The notes: generated from the sequence alone by a model not told the origin. Counted from the stretch's first letter, positions 49,073-58,515 are shown. The stretch: 64,000 nucleotides of DNA from Sinorhizobium sp. A49 (GCF_002002725.1 NZ_MUNW01000063.1:1-64000), one strand, 5' to 3'. Numbers and translations are program-made.

Positions 49073-49263
49073 TATGCCGTCATGACCGCATCTTGACACC
49101 GTCAGTCGGCACAAGACGGCGTGTCCGCCTGTTGAAAGGCCGCAAGATAGGCGTCATGCCTGCTGCTTGCAACCCGGTGGCGTGTGGTGCAGCGATCACG
49201 AATGAGCCATTCGCCTGACGCATGACTCGCCATTCCCGCCCTCATGCGGGAACAGGCAACAGC

Positions 49264-49416
49264 TTAGTAGCCGTTGCGGAACAGGCCGCGATCGATCTGA
49301 CGCTGACGGTATTCGAGATCGATGCGATCGACCGAACCGTTGAGATAGGCAAGCTCGCGCTCTTCCTGAGTGGCGACGCGCAAAGCGCGGGTGATCTTCT
49401 TCAACTGATTAAACAT
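49264..49416 (-). CDS. DUF3563-type small protein
   Basis: A 50-aa gene on the minus strand. The encoded protein MFNQLKKITRALRVATQEER continues through ELAYLNGSVDRIDLEYRQRQ and ends DRGLFRNGY. It matches the form of DUF3563 small proteins of rhizobia (amphipathic N-terminal helix, ERELAYL core). GAAGAGG lies 6 bases before the ATG. It is shorter than the usual gene-calling cutoff, and an opposite-strand frame overlaps it. The function is unknown. Confidence 0.8.
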   Translation of the reverse strand: MFNQLKKITRALRVATQEERELAYLNGSVDRIDLEYRQRQIDRGLFRNGY

Positions 49417-49619
49417 GGTAAACCTCTTCGTTTACCTCCCGATGCAGAAGATAGTTTAGAGGTCACTGTTCCACCAGAGCCATGAAAAGACGGCAGCCAT
49501 GCACAAAAAGCATGCCTTGCCGCTTTTCAAGCCTTTGCCTGCCTGATTTCAAGGCAACTGCGTAAAACGGACGCGCATGCCGAGCCGATGGGACAGCGAT
49601 GACGACGACCAGCGCCCCC

Positions 49620-51845
49620 TCATTCGAAGAGGCGCTTGACCGTCGAAATGCTCGGCAGTTCTTTCAGCTGGGTGATCAGATGGTTCAGCTGCCGGAGATC
49701 CCAGACCTCGAGATCGAACTGCAACTCGCTGAAGTCCGCTGCCACGCGCCCCATGGAGAGCGAGCGGATATTGACATCGCTCGTCGCGATCGATTGGGCG
49801 ACCTCGGCCAGCGTGCCCGGCTCGTTCAAGGCGCTGATGGCGATGCGCGCCATGAAACGGCTGCTGTTGGCCTCGTCCAGATCCCAGCGCACGTCGATCC
49901 AGCGCTCCGGCTCGTCATCGAACTTCTGCAGGATCGGCGACTGGATCGGATAGATGGTGATCCCCTTGTCCTTCTCCATAATGCCGACGATCCGGTCGCC
50001 GGGGACGGCGCCCGCCGCGCTGAAATGCACGCCGGCATTGCCCGAAAGCCCGCGGATCGGCAATGCTTCCGGACCTTCCGCCTGCGCCGGCTCACCAGCC
50101 TCCTTGGATCGGCCAGGCAACTTGAAGACCATGCCGGCGGCGCTTCGCATGTTGAACCAGCCGTCGTCGGCGTTGGGCTTGACCGTGACGCGCTCGTCCT
50201 GGTGGTCGGGGAACACAGCACGCAGCACGTCGAGCGACGAGAGTTCGCCGCGACCGACGGATGCGATCGCATCCTCGACCTCTTTATGGCCGAGCCGATG
50301 CAGCGCCGGCTTCAGCGCTTCACGCGAGAACGTCTTGCTGGCACGTTCGAACGTTCGCTCGAGGATGCGGTAGCCAAGGCCCGCATATTGCTTGCGGATG
50401 GCGGCCCGCGTCGCGCGACGGATGGCGGAGCGCGCCTTGCCGGTGACGACGATCTCTTCCCATGCGGGCGGCGGCACCTGGATGCCCGAGCGGATGATCT
50501 CGACTTCGTCGCCGTTGTTGAGGCGCGTCACCAGCGGCATGATGCGGCCGTTGATCTTGGCGCCGACGCAGGTGTCACCAATGTTGGTATGGACCGCGTA
50601 TGCGAAGTCGATCGGTGTCGCGCCGCGCGGCAGCGCAATGAGCTGCCCCTTCGGCGTGAAGCAGAACACCTGATCCTGGAAAAGCTCGAGCTTGGTGTGC
50701 TCGAGAAACTCCTCCGGATTATCGCCTTCGGCCAGCGACTCAATCGTGCGCCTGAGCCAGGAATAGGCATTCGATGTCGGCGACAGGGCAGTCTCGGTCG
50801 ACGCGCCCTCGCCGTCCTTGTAGAGCGAATGCGCCGCAATACCGTACTCGGCGATGTCGTTCATCCGTCGTGTGCGGATCTGCAGCTCGATGCGCTGACG
50901 GGACGGACCGACAATGGTGGTGTGGATCGACTGATAGTCGTTCTGCTTCGGGGTGGAGATGTAGTCCTTGAAGCGCCCGGGCACCACGCGCCAGCGCGTG
51001 TGCACGATGCCGAGCGCGCGATAGCATGATGGGATATCGTCGACGACAATACGAAAGCCCCAGACGTCGGATAGCTGCTCGAAGGACAGCGACTTCGACT
51101 GCATCTTGCGGAAGACCGAATAGGGCTTCTTCTGCCGCCCTTTGACCTGCGCGCCCTTCAAGCCTTCGGCCTGGAGCAGCTCGGTCAGTTCGTCTTCGAT
51201 CTTCTTGATCAGGCCCTCGTTGCGCTCGGACAATTCTTCCAGGCGCCGGGTGACGGTCTCGAAGGCCTCCGGATTGATGTGGCGGAACGAGAGGTTTTCC
51301 AGTTCCTCGCGCATATCCTGCATGCCCATACGCCCGGCGAGCGGCGCATAGATGTCCATCGTCTCCTCGGAGATGCGCGCGCGCTTCTCGGCCGTCATAT
51401 GGTCGAGCGTGCGCATATTGTGCAGACGATCGGCAAGCTTGACCAGGAGGACGCGCACGTCGTCGGAGATCGCCAGCAACAGCTTGCGCAGGTTTTCGGC
51501 CTGCTTGGCTTTCTTGGTGACGAGATCGAGTTTCTTGATCTTGGTCAGGCCCTCGACCAAGGCGCCGATATCCTCGCCGAAGAGATCGTCGATCTCCTGC
51601 CGGGTCGCGCTCGTGTCCTCGATCGTGTCGTGCAGGAGTGCGACCGCGATCGTCGATTCGTCGAGATGCATTTCCGTGAGGATCGCCGCGACTTCCAGCG
51701 GGTGGGAAATGTAGGGGTCGCCGCTTGCCCGCTTCTGCTGCCCGTGCTTCTGCATGGCGTAGACATAAGCCTTGTTCAACAGGGCTTCATTGACGTCGGG
51801 CTTGTACTTCTGAACGCGCTCAACGAGCTCGTATTGGCGCATCAT
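49620..51845 (-). CDS. rel: Bifunctional (p)ppGpp synthetase/hydrolase
   Basis: A 741-aa Rel/SpoT-type stringent response enzyme that makes and degrades (p)ppGpp. The hydrolase HD domain includes HDTIEDT (residues 72-78) and LVKLADRLHNMRTL. The synthetase domain has YQSIHTTI and LQIRTRRMNDIAEYGIAAH. TGS (CFTPKGQLIALPRGATPID), helical and C-terminal ACT domains follow. Both activities appear intact. The ATG at 51845 lies just 30 bases after an intrinsic terminator for rpoZ, so expression may depend on readthrough or a very close promoter. Confidence 0.95.
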   Translation of the reverse strand: MMRQYELVERVQKYKPDVNEALLNKAYVYAMQKHGQQKRASGDPYISHPLEVAAILTEMHLDESTIAVALLHDTIEDTSATRQEIDDLFGEDIGALVEGLTKIKKLDLVTKKAKQAENLRKLLLAISDDVRVLLVKLADRLHNMRTLDHMTAEKRARISEETMDIYAPLAGRMGMQDMREELENLSFRHINPEAFETVTRRLEELSERNEGLIKKIEDELTELLQAEGLKGAQVKGRQKKPYSVFRKMQSKSLSFEQLSDVWGFRIVVDDIPSCYRALGIVHTRWRVVPGRFKDYISTPKQNDYQSIHTTIVGPSRQRIELQIRTRRMNDIAEYGIAAHSLYKDGEGASTETALSPTSNAYSWLRRTIESLAEGDNPEEFLEHTKLELFQDQVFCFTPKGQLIALPRGATPIDFAYAVHTNIGDTCVGAKINGRIMPLVTRLNNGDEVEIIRSGIQVPPPAWEEIVVTGKARSAIRRATRAAIRKQYAGLGYRILERTFERASKTFSREALKPALHRLGHKEVEDAIASVGRGELSSLDVLRAVFPDHQDERVTVKPNADDGWFNMRSAAGMVFKLPGRSKEAGEPAQAEGPEALPIRGLSGNAGVHFSAAGAVPGDRIVGIMEKDKGITIYPIQSPILQKFDDEPERWIDVRWDLDEANSSRFMARIAISALNEPGTLAEVAQSIATSDVNIRSLSMGRVAADFSELQFDLEVWDLRQLNHLITQLKELPSISTVKRLFE

Positions 51846-51874
51846 TCGCTGGCGGCTCCGTGGGAAAAGACAAT

Positions 51875-51908
51875 AAAAAAAGTGCGCCAATCATACGAGT
51901 GGCGCACT
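51875..51908 (-). terminator. Intrinsic terminator between rpoZ and rel
   Basis: On the minus strand AGTGCGCCA (51908-51900) pairs perfectly with TGGCGCACT (51889-51881) around a 10-base loop, and TTTTTTATT follows. It lies 40 bases after the rpoZ stop and ends 29 bases before the rel start, in the direction of transcription. Confidence 0.88.
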
Positions 51909-51948
51909 GCTTTGATAACATGCGGGAACGTTTGTTCCGTTACGGATC

Positions 51949-52356
51949 TCAGTAGTCGTCGCTCTTTTCCGGGGGCACGAGGCCCTCGATGCCGGCCAGC
52001 AACTCTTCTTCCGACATGCGGTCGAAGGTGATTGCTTCCGGCTGATCGTCATCTTCCGCCGTCGCGGCAAACGTCGTGTCGGCATCGGCCTGAACCAGCG
52101 AAGCCGGATCGGGCTCGGGCTCGTCCACTTCGACATGCTTCTGCAGCGAATGGATCAGGTCTTCCTTGAGGTCGCCGGGCGAGAGGGTCTCGTCGGCGAT
52201 TTCGCGCAGTGCGACCACGGGGTTCTTGTCATTGTCGCGATCGATGGTGATCGCTGCGCCCTGCGAGATCAGGCGGGCGCGGTGGCTGGCGAGCAGCACG
52301 AGTTCGAAACGGTTGTCGACCTTGTCAATGCAATCTTCGACGGTGACGCGGGCCAT
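51949..52356 (-). CDS. rpoZ: RNA polymerase omega subunit
   Basis: A 135-aa omega subunit. The conserved N-terminal core [20 protein letters not shown] and [12 protein letters not shown] binds the beta' subunit and helps it fold. A C-terminal acidic extension common in alphaproteobacteria follows ([20 protein letters not shown]). AGGACAGG precedes the ATG at 52356. Omega also takes part in ppGpp response in some bacteria, consistent with its place before rel. A strong terminator separates the two. Confidence 0.96.
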   Translation of the reverse strand: MARVTVEDCIDKVDNRFELVLLASHRARLISQGAAITIDRDNDKNPVVALREIADETLSPGDLKEDLIHSLQKHVEVDEPEPDPASLVQADADTTFAATAEDDDQPEAITFDRMSEEELLAGIEGLVPPEKSDDY

Positions 52357-52826
52357 TGCCTGTCCTTTTGGGCTCAAAGCGCGGCGATCATCGCCGCAGC
52401 ACGGATTAACGACACGAGACCGGAACGGCCGCCGGATGACGGCCTCATCGGCTCCGATTTCTGGAATTAGCCGCTCGGATACAATCAAAACAACAGGAGT
52501 TCAAGTTTTTCCTGCACAGAGCGCTCACATCACCCCGTGTCGCATGGTAAAATGCCACACGGACGGGCTAGACTTCGCGAATACACATCCTGGTTGCACT
52601 TCCAAATGCAGACTGGAAACGTCTGGTAGAAACTGCAGACTTGCGATGTGGACGAACTGCAGCAACTGCTAAAACTAGCTATATTCGCGGGAAGCCGCTT
52701 GGAATAATGCAAGTGGTTAACTACATTATTTGCAATATCAGCAATTATTAATGTAATCGACGTATTTTCGCGCATTCGCCGAAGGGTCGCTTAGCCGAGC
52801 GAGATGCGCACTAAAAAGGAATAACG
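52357..52826. other. AT-richer intergenic region between rpoZ and the NYN gene
   Basis: A 470-bp stretch between divergent genes with no convincing protein. A weak minus-strand frame (52530-52775) lacks a ribosome site and known motif. The composition falls clearly in AT towards the NYN gene (around 52700-52760). Inverted repeats include CCGTGTCGCAT/ATGCCACACGG (52535-52545 and 52552-52562, one mismatch) and CAGAC/GTCTG (52609-52613, 52621-52625). It must hold two promoters; a small RNA gene is possible. A tmRNA was looked for and not found. Confidence 0.5.
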
Positions 52827-53408
52827 ATGTTTGATCCACGCGAGAAGATCGCTCTTTTTATCGACGGCGCCAATCTCTACGCCGCTTCGAAGAGCCTCGG
52901 TTTCGACATCGACTATCGCAAACTGCTCAAGGCATTTCAGAAGCGCGGCTACCTGCTGCGCGCCTACTACTACACGGCTCTCATCGAGGACCAGGAATAT
53001 TCTTCAATCCGTCCGTTGATCGACTGGCTGGACTACAACGGCTACAAGGTCGTGACCAAGCCGGCCAAGGAATTCACCGACTCGCTCGGCCGCCGCAAGA
53101 TCAAGGGCAACATGGACATCGAACTCGCGATCGACGCCATGGAACAATCGGAAACCGTTGATCATCTAGTGATCTTCTCGGGCGATGGCGATTTCACCAC
53201 GCTCGTCGAGGCGCTGCAGCGCAAGGGTCGAAAGGTCTCGGTCGTGTCGACGATGTCGACCCAGCCGCCAATGATCGCCGACGACCTGCGGCGCCAGGCC
53301 GATCACTTCATCGATCTCGTCACGCTGCGCGCGGAAATCGGCCGCGACCCGTCCGAGCGCACCCCCCGCCAGCATATCGAGCCAGTGGCAGATCCCGTAG
53401 AGATCTGA
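52827..53408 (+). CDS. NYN/LabA-type putative RNA nuclease
   Basis: A 193-aa protein with the NYN (PIN-like) fold. Acidic residues at FIDGANLYAA (Asp13), GNMDIELAIDAM and FSGDGDFTTLVEAL form the predicted metal site for RNA cleavage. This is the LabA/DUF88 type found across alphaproteobacteria. AAAAAGGAA lies 5 bases before the ATG. It is a single gene that converges on smpB, 57 bp away. Function beyond probable RNA processing is unknown. Confidence 0.9.
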   Translation: MFDPREKIALFIDGANLYAASKSLGFDIDYRKLLKAFQKRGYLLRAYYYTALIEDQEYSSIRPLIDWLDYNGYKVVTKPAKEFTDSLGRRKIKGNMDIELAIDAMEQSETVDHLVIFSGDGDFTTLVEALQRKGRKVSVVSTMSTQPPMIADDLRRQADHFIDLVTLRAEIGRDPSERTPRQHIEPVADPVEI

Positions 53409-53465
53409 GCGCCACTCGCCAATCAGTGAAGAAATGTCCGCGCCGTGGCGAGAGCGCGGCTGCGT

Positions 53466-53945
53466 TCAGCCACGATCCTTAAGCAACCGGCTCTTCTGCC
53501 TGTTCCAGTCGCGTTCCTTGGCGCTTTCGCGCTTGTCATGCAGCTTCTTGCCCTTGCCGAGCGCCAGCTCGAGCTTGGCCCTGCCCTGATCGTTGAAATA
53601 GATCTTGAGCGGAATGAGCGACATGCCTTCGCGGTTGACGGCGCCCTGAAGCCGGTTGACCTCGCGCTTGGACAACAGCAGTTTGCGCCGACGGCGGGGC
53701 TCGTGGTTGAAGCGGTTTGCCTGGAGGTATTCCGGCAGATAGGAATTGATCAGCCAGATCTCCCCGCCCTCGTCGGTGGCGTAGGATTCCGCAATGTTTG
53801 CCTTGCCTTCGCGCAGCGACTTGACCTCGGTTCCGGTCAGAACCATGCCGGCCTCGTAGGTATCGACGATCTCGTAGTTGAAGCGGGCCTTTCGGTTTTC
53901 CGCGACAATTTTCCTGACCGTGCGCTGGCTTCCCTTGGGTGCCAT
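53466..53945 (-). CDS. smpB: SsrA-binding protein SmpB
   Basis: A 159-aa partner of tmRNA in trans-translation, which rescues stalled ribosomes. Conserved blocks [34 protein letters not shown] and [10 protein letters not shown] are present. The C-terminal tail [19 protein letters not shown] is the part that enters the mRNA channel. Its ATG shares one base with the dapA stop (TGATG), so they are coupled. The tmRNA gene itself is not in this window. Confidence 0.96.
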   Translation of the reverse strand: MAPKGSQRTVRKIVAENRKARFNYEIVDTYEAGMVLTGTEVKSLREGKANIAESYATDEGGEIWLINSYLPEYLQANRFNHEPRRRRKLLLSKREVNRLQGAVNREGMSLIPLKIYFNDQGRAKLELALGKGKKLHDKRESAKERDWNRQKSRLLKDRG

Positions 53946-54829
53946 CAGTTCATCAATCCTGCATGCCTGAGCGCCGCATCGATTGCGGCTTCCGTTGACG
54001 GTTCGAGTGTCGATAGCAACGGCGAACGAACCGCGCGGCTCATGCGGCCGAGGCGGCTCAGCGCGTACTTTGCGCCGCAGAGGCCAGGCTCCATGAAGAT
54101 GGCCTTGTGTAGCGGCATCAACTTGTCCTGATACTCCAGCGCCTTGGCATAATCGCCGGCAAGCGTGGCCTGCTGGAATTCAGCACAAAGCCGCGGCGCG
54201 ACGTTTGCCGTCACCGAGATGCAGCCGACGCCACCATGGGCGTTGAAGCCGAGTGCGGTGGCGTCCTCGCCGGAAAGCTGCACGAAATCCTTGCCGCAGG
54301 CCATACGCTGCTCGGATACGCGTTCGATCTTGCCGGTCGCATCCTTGACGCCAACGATCGTAGGGTAGGCCTTGGCAAGGGCTGCCATCGTTTCGACGCT
54401 CATGTCGACGACGGAGCGGCCGGGGATATTGTAGATGACGATCGGCAGCTTCACGCTTTCAGCGATCGCCGAAAAGTGGGCGAAGAGGCCCTTCTGCGTC
54501 GGCTTGTTGTAGTAAGGCGTGACGACAAGCACCGCATCCGCGCCCGCCTTTTCGGCATGTTGCGCAAGCTCGATGGCTTCCGTCGTGTTGTTGGAGCCGG
54601 CGCCCGCGATCACCGGCACGCGGCCGGCCGCTGCCTTGATGCACAGCTCGACAACCTGCTTGTGCTCCGCATGCGAAAGTGTCGGTGATTCACCCGTGGT
54701 GCCGACGGGAACGAGGCCGGAGCTGCCCTCTTTTATCTGCCATTCCACATGCGCGACGAAACCTTCCGCATCCACCGCGCCGGCGGCGGTGAACGGTGTT
54801 ACGAGAGCGGGAATGGAACCCTTGAACAT
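53945..54829 (-). CDS. dapA: 4-hydroxy-tetrahydrodipicolinate synthase
   Basis: A 294-aa class I aldolase condensing aspartate semialdehyde and pyruvate in lysine/diaminopimelate synthesis. Active-site residues are Lys162 (Schiff base, [11 protein letters not shown]) and Tyr133 (VIYNIPGRS). GTTGESPTL near residue 44 is the second family signature. AGGAG lies about 7 bases before the ATG at 54829. It is first in the dapA-smpB pair. Confidence 0.96.
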   Translation of the reverse strand: MFKGSIPALVTPFTAAGAVDAEGFVAHVEWQIKEGSSGLVPVGTTGESPTLSHAEHKQVVELCIKAAAGRVPVIAGAGSNNTTEAIELAQHAEKAGADAVLVVTPYYNKPTQKGLFAHFSAIAESVKLPIVIYNIPGRSVVDMSVETMAALAKAYPTIVGVKDATGKIERVSEQRMACGKDFVQLSGEDATALGFNAHGGVGCISVTANVAPRLCAEFQQATLAGDYAKALEYQDKLMPLHKAIFMEPGLCGAKYALSRLGRMSRAVRSPLLSTLEPSTEAAIDAALRHAGLMN

Positions 54830-55124
54830 GCACAACTCCTGACGGCTCAAAGACGCAAGCACACTCACGCTTTGGCCGTAATCGACGGTTAAAAAACTGC
54901 CGCACCATAATCATGTGAGGGGGCTGCGGCAAGCGCCGTGACACGGCATTTCATGCCGGTTTTCGCGTAAAGGCTTGACGCTCAAGCCGCATGATCCTCG
55001 TCGCTTGCCATCCGGAGCGAAGGCGCCCGAGATGCGATTACGATGATCGTTAAATCCCGGTAACCTTTCGTTAGGCAATCCGGCGGCAAATGAATGCGAG
55101 ACACGGGGAAACACGGGGCTCTTG

Positions 55125-57197
55125 ATGCGCGGATCGATTCTTCTGCCTGTCGCCGCCATGATCGGCGCGGCGCTTTTGGCCTCGTCGGCCCATTCTTCCG
55201 AGCCCGCGAACAAAGTGCCGGTACCAGGCGCCAAACCCGCGATCTCCGACAAGGCTGCCCGCGTTTCCGGCAAGGACATCACCGGCGCGATCCCCGCGAC
55301 GGCATCGCCGATCCAAGCTGAGCTGAAACTCGGGCTGGATGCGCTTTCCAACAAGGACCCGGCCACAGCAATCGCCGTGCGAAACCGTATTGCCGACGGC
55401 ACGCTCGACCGTCACATTCTGACCTGGGCGATCGCCGTCTCGGGTCAACGCGGCATCCCCTCCTTCGAAATCGCCAGTGCCCAGCGTGAACTGCAGGGGT
55501 GGCCCGGCCTCAAATCGCTGCGTGCCAACTCCGAACGCGCGCTCTATCGCGAGAACCCGCGGCCAGCCGACGTTCTTGCTGCCTTCGGCCACACACAGCC
55601 TGAAACCACGGAAGGCACGATCATTCTTGCCCGCGCGCTTGTGGCCGAGGGGCAAAGTGCAGTGGCTGCCACGCGCTTGCGCGCGCTCTGGTTCAAGCAG
55701 GGGCTCGACAAGGATGTGGAGACGCAGATCCTTTCGGAATTTTCCGGCCTGCTGACGGTCGCCGACCACAGACGGCGAATGGCGATGCTGCTCTATCGCA
55801 ATCGCGTCGAGCAGGCCGAACGCTTCAGCGATCTCGGCAAGGCGCAGTCACTCTATCGCGCCTGGGCCGCCGTCAGCCGCGGCAGCGCGAACGCCCCTGC
55901 GCTGATATCAGCGGTCGATGCCTCATGGCACAAGGACCCGGCCTATCTGTTCATTCGCATCGAAAACCTCCGCAAGCAGGAGAAGTATGCGGAGGCCGCC
56001 AAGCTGCTGGCGACGATGCCGAGCGAGCAGGACGCGCTGATCAATCCCGGAGAGTGGTGGACCGAGCAGAGGATTATCAGCCGCGGGCTGCTGGACAAGG
56101 GGGATTTCCGCGGCGCCTATCAGGTTGCCGCCAACCACAGGGCAACCGAAGCGACCGATATCGTCGATGCGGAGTTTCATGCCGGCTGGTACGCACTGCG
56201 TGGCAAGGAGGACGCGGCTGCCGCCGCGCGGCATTTCCGACGCATTCTCGACGTTTCCACCAGACCGCTTTCCGCATCGCGCGCCTGGTACTGGCTTGGA
56301 CGATCGGCGGAAGCCGGTGGACCGGGCAACGCCAAGGACTATTTCGCCAATGCCGCCCGGTTTCCAGGCACGTTCTACGGCCAGCTGGCAGCCGCACGGC
56401 TCGGCCGCAAGGTACTCAACGTAACCTATCCCGCCCCTTCAGCTGAAGACCGCGCCCGTTTCGAAGGCCGCGAGGCGGTTCGTGCCATCTCGCGGCTCGA
56501 AGCCGCGGGCCACAGCTGGCGCGCCGACAGCATTTATCGGGCACTAGCGGAAGAACTGACGAGCCCCGGAGAGTTGGCCATCCTTTCGGCCCGCGCCGAG
56601 AAAACCCGCAACCATCAGCTTTCCCTTCAGATCGGCAAGACGGCCTTCGGCCGCGGCATAGATGTCGCCGCGCTTGCCTTTCCCGTCGGCGTCATCCCGC
56701 CGACCGCCAACATCGACGGCTCGGGCAAGGCGCTCGCCTATGCGATCGCGCGCCAGGAAAGCGCCTTCAATCCCGCGGCTGTCTCGACGGCCAACGCGCG
56801 GGGCCTGCTGCAGCTGCTGCCGGGAACCGCCAAAGGCGTGGCGAGCCGCTACGGTCTTGCCTATTCCAAGGACCGGTTGACGAGCGATGCCGGATACAAC
56901 GCCACGCTTGGCGCGCATTACCTCGGCGAACAGATCAACAGCTTCGGCGGATCCTACATTCTCACCTTCATCGCCTACAATGCCGGCCCACGCCGGGTCC
57001 CGGACTGGCTCAGGCGCTATGGCGATCCTCGCGGCAAGCCAATCGACGAGGTCGTCGACTGGATCGAGCGCATCCCATTCCAGGAGACGCGCAATTACGT
57101 CCAGCGTGTCATGGAAAACTACCAGGTCTACAAAGTGCGGCTCGGCCAAAGTGCTGATATCGTTGAAGATCTCAGGATGGGGCGTTCACCGTCTTAA
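55125..57197 (+). CDS. Soluble lytic transglycosylase
   Basis: A 690-aa periplasmic peptidoglycan lyase with a signal peptide (MRGSILLPVAAMIGAALLASSAHS) and a long superhelical region of about 500 residues like Slt70. The C-terminal SLT domain has ARQESAFNP with catalytic Glu at residue 545, ANARGLLQLLPGTA and ILTFIAYNAGPRRVPDWL. The ATG at 55125 follows an in-frame TTG; GGGG lies about 8 bases upstream. It is divergent from dapA with 295 bp between. Confidence 0.93.
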   Translation: MRGSILLPVAAMIGAALLASSAHSSEPANKVPVPGAKPAISDKAARVSGKDITGAIPATASPIQAELKLGLDALSNKDPATAIAVRNRIADGTLDRHILTWAIAVSGQRGIPSFEIASAQRELQGWPGLKSLRANSERALYRENPRPADVLAAFGHTQPETTEGTIILARALVAEGQSAVAATRLRALWFKQGLDKDVETQILSEFSGLLTVADHRRRMAMLLYRNRVEQAERFSDLGKAQSLYRAWAAVSRGSANAPALISAVDASWHKDPAYLFIRIENLRKQEKYAEAAKLLATMPSEQDALINPGEWWTEQRIISRGLLDKGDFRGAYQVAANHRATEATDIVDAEFHAGWYALRGKEDAAAAARHFRRILDVSTRPLSASRAWYWLGRSAEAGGPGNAKDYFANAARFPGTFYGQLAAARLGRKVLNVTYPAPSAEDRARFEGREAVRAISRLEAAGHSWRADSIYRALAEELTSPGELAILSARAEKTRNHQLSLQIGKTAFGRGIDVAALAFPVGVIPPTANIDGSGKALAYAIARQESAFNPAAVSTANARGLLQLLPGTAKGVASRYGLAYSKDRLTSDAGYNATLGAHYLGEQINSFGGSYILTFIAYNAGPRRVPDWLRRYGDPRGKPIDEVVDWIERIPFQETRNYVQRVMENYQVYKVRLGQSADIVEDLRMGRSPS

Positions 57198-57530
57198 CGA
57201 CAGGAGACGGCAGTGAAGCCCCGCTTGTAAACGACCGAGACCGGCGTGCACTCAAGCCACTGCAGCAAGATATCTGCACGGTCAAGTCCATGCTCGGCGA
57301 ACTGTGGACGCGCCATTTTTCGCCACCGTGCTTACACCCGTCGCACTGACAAAGGTCGTGACATCATGGCATGGCGACCCAAGCCCGGACACTAAAGTTG
57401 CTCAAGCTCGAACGGATCACCGAACAGCTCTATCTCTTTGTTTTTTACAAATTTTCTAACGAAAAAGCGCTTCGCACTTTCCCTGAAAGCGCTCTATTCT
57501 TTCTTTGACGATCAGAGGAAGGTCAGAGCC
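57198..57530. other. Intergenic region before the alpha/beta hydrolase gene
   Basis: 333 bp with no supported gene. Near the right end lies an AT-rich promoter-like patch (57440-57460) and the inverted repeat AGCGCTT/AAGCGCT (about 57466-57490). The hydrolase frame stays open upstream to 57438 (TTG), but family N-termini favour 57531. Confidence 0.45.
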
Positions 57531-58418
57531 ATGCGGCAGGACGGTTTTAGCGAGCGCTATTTTCCATCGAACGACGGCTTGCGGCTCTACGCACGTATCT
57601 ATGGCCACAGATCGCTCGATGTTGGCGGTTCTTTACCCGTCGTGTGCCTTGCCGGCCTCACGCGCAACAGTCGAGACTTCCATTTCCTCGCACGGCATCT
57701 CTCATCCCCGGTCGGCGGCTCACACACTGTCGTCTGCCTCGACTACCGCGGCCGTGGACAATCGGAGCGCGATCCGGACAAGAGCCACTACAGCATCCCC
57801 GTAGAAACGAACGACGTGATCACAGCCTGCCATACTCTCGGAATTGAGAGAGCGGTTTTCATCGGCACCTCACGCGGCGGATTGATCCTGCATCTGCTTG
57901 CACAACAGATGCCATCGCTCGTTGCCGCCGTGATACTAAACGATATCGGCCCCGTGATCGAACGTGGCGGATTGCTGGCAATCCGCGATTACCTCAATAA
58001 CGGTGGCAGACCGCAGACCTGGGAAGATGCGCCGGCTCATCTTCGGGCCTTGCACGGCACCGAGTTTCCGGCACTTGGCGAAATCGATTGGCGCGACATG
58101 GCAAACGCCATTTACCGCGATGAAAACGGATATCCGGCCCCCGACTGCGATCAGGCAATTGCAAAGCAGTTGCTGCCGCTCGACGCCAGCACTCCCCTGC
58201 CCGATCTCTGGGAGCCCTTTCAGGCGCTCGGCCAATACCCTTTGTTGCTCATCCGTGGAGAAAACACGCGGTTGCTGGCCGACAAAACAGTCGCCGAAAT
58301 GCACTTTCGGCATCAGAGAATGATTTCGGTTACCGCATTTGGCCAGGGACACGCACCATTGCTGCATGTCGGTGACCTCAAGCAAGATATCGCTGAATTT
58401 CTGGAGACGACTGCATAA
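57531..58418 (+). CDS. Alpha/beta hydrolase
   Basis: A 295-aa alpha/beta hydrolase. It has the oxyanion region CLAGLTRNSRDF, the nucleophile elbow GTSRGG (Ser114), the strand CLDYRGRGQSERD and a terminal catalytic histidine in GQGHAPLLH. The cap domain around residues 155-215 is intact. The ATG at 57531 has AGGAAGG about 9 bases upstream. The substrate is unknown. The stop codon (58416-58418) lies inside a large palindrome. Confidence 0.9.
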   Translation: MRQDGFSERYFPSNDGLRLYARIYGHRSLDVGGSLPVVCLAGLTRNSRDFHFLARHLSSPVGGSHTVVCLDYRGRGQSERDPDKSHYSIPVETNDVITACHTLGIERAVFIGTSRGGLILHLLAQQMPSLVAAVILNDIGPVIERGGLLAIRDYLNNGGRPQTWEDAPAHLRALHGTEFPALGEIDWRDMANAIYRDENGYPAPDCDQAIAKQLLPLDASTPLPDLWEPFQALGQYPLLLIRGENTRLLADKTVAEMHFRHQRMISVTAFGQGHAPLLHVGDLKQDIAEFLETTA

Positions 58419-58458
58419 TTCCCTAAATCGGGATCGATTTAGGGAGAAAATTATGCAG
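58411..58458. repeat. Compound palindrome over the hydrolase stop codon
   Basis: Outer arms CTGCATAATT (58411-58420) and AATTATGCAG (58449-58458) match perfectly. Inner arms CCCTAAATC (58421-58429) and GATTTAGGG (58436-58444) match perfectly around GGGATC. A 4-base AGAA bulge separates the two stems on the right side. The element has the form of a rhizobial intergenic palindrome. Confidence 0.85.
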
Positions 58459-58471
58459 CAAATGTAAAGTG

Positions 58472-58515
58472 TTACAGCGTCCTTTGCGCGTCATACTTGA
58501 CGCGCGGCGCTGTAA
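58472..58515. repeat. Second stem-loop of the composite intergenic repeat
   Basis: TTACAGCG (58472-58479) pairs with CGCTGTAA (58508-58515), and inside GCGCGTC (58486-58492) with GACGCGC (58499-58505). Its close spacing to the palindrome at 58411 suggests one composite repeat unit of about 105 bp. I remember near-identical sequence from other rhizobial genomes, but I cannot confirm this here. Confidence 0.8.

Noticed and set aside
49599-51029. 476-codon plus frame opposite rel
   Set aside because: Rel motifs are complete on the minus strand and the plus frame has no recognisable domain.
52530-52775. 81-codon minus frame in the rpoZ/NYN gap
   Set aside because: Cysteine/serine-rich low-similarity sequence with no ribosome site and atypical codon use.
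52357-52826. Possible tmRNA gene near smpB
   Set aside because: No segment encodes the alphaproteobacterial ANDNYAEA-type tag and no tRNA-like arm was seen.
58411-58458. Palindrome as an ordinary terminator for the hydrolase
   Set aside because: It overlaps the stop codon and is followed by AAAGTG rather than a U-run, so a repeat element is more likely.
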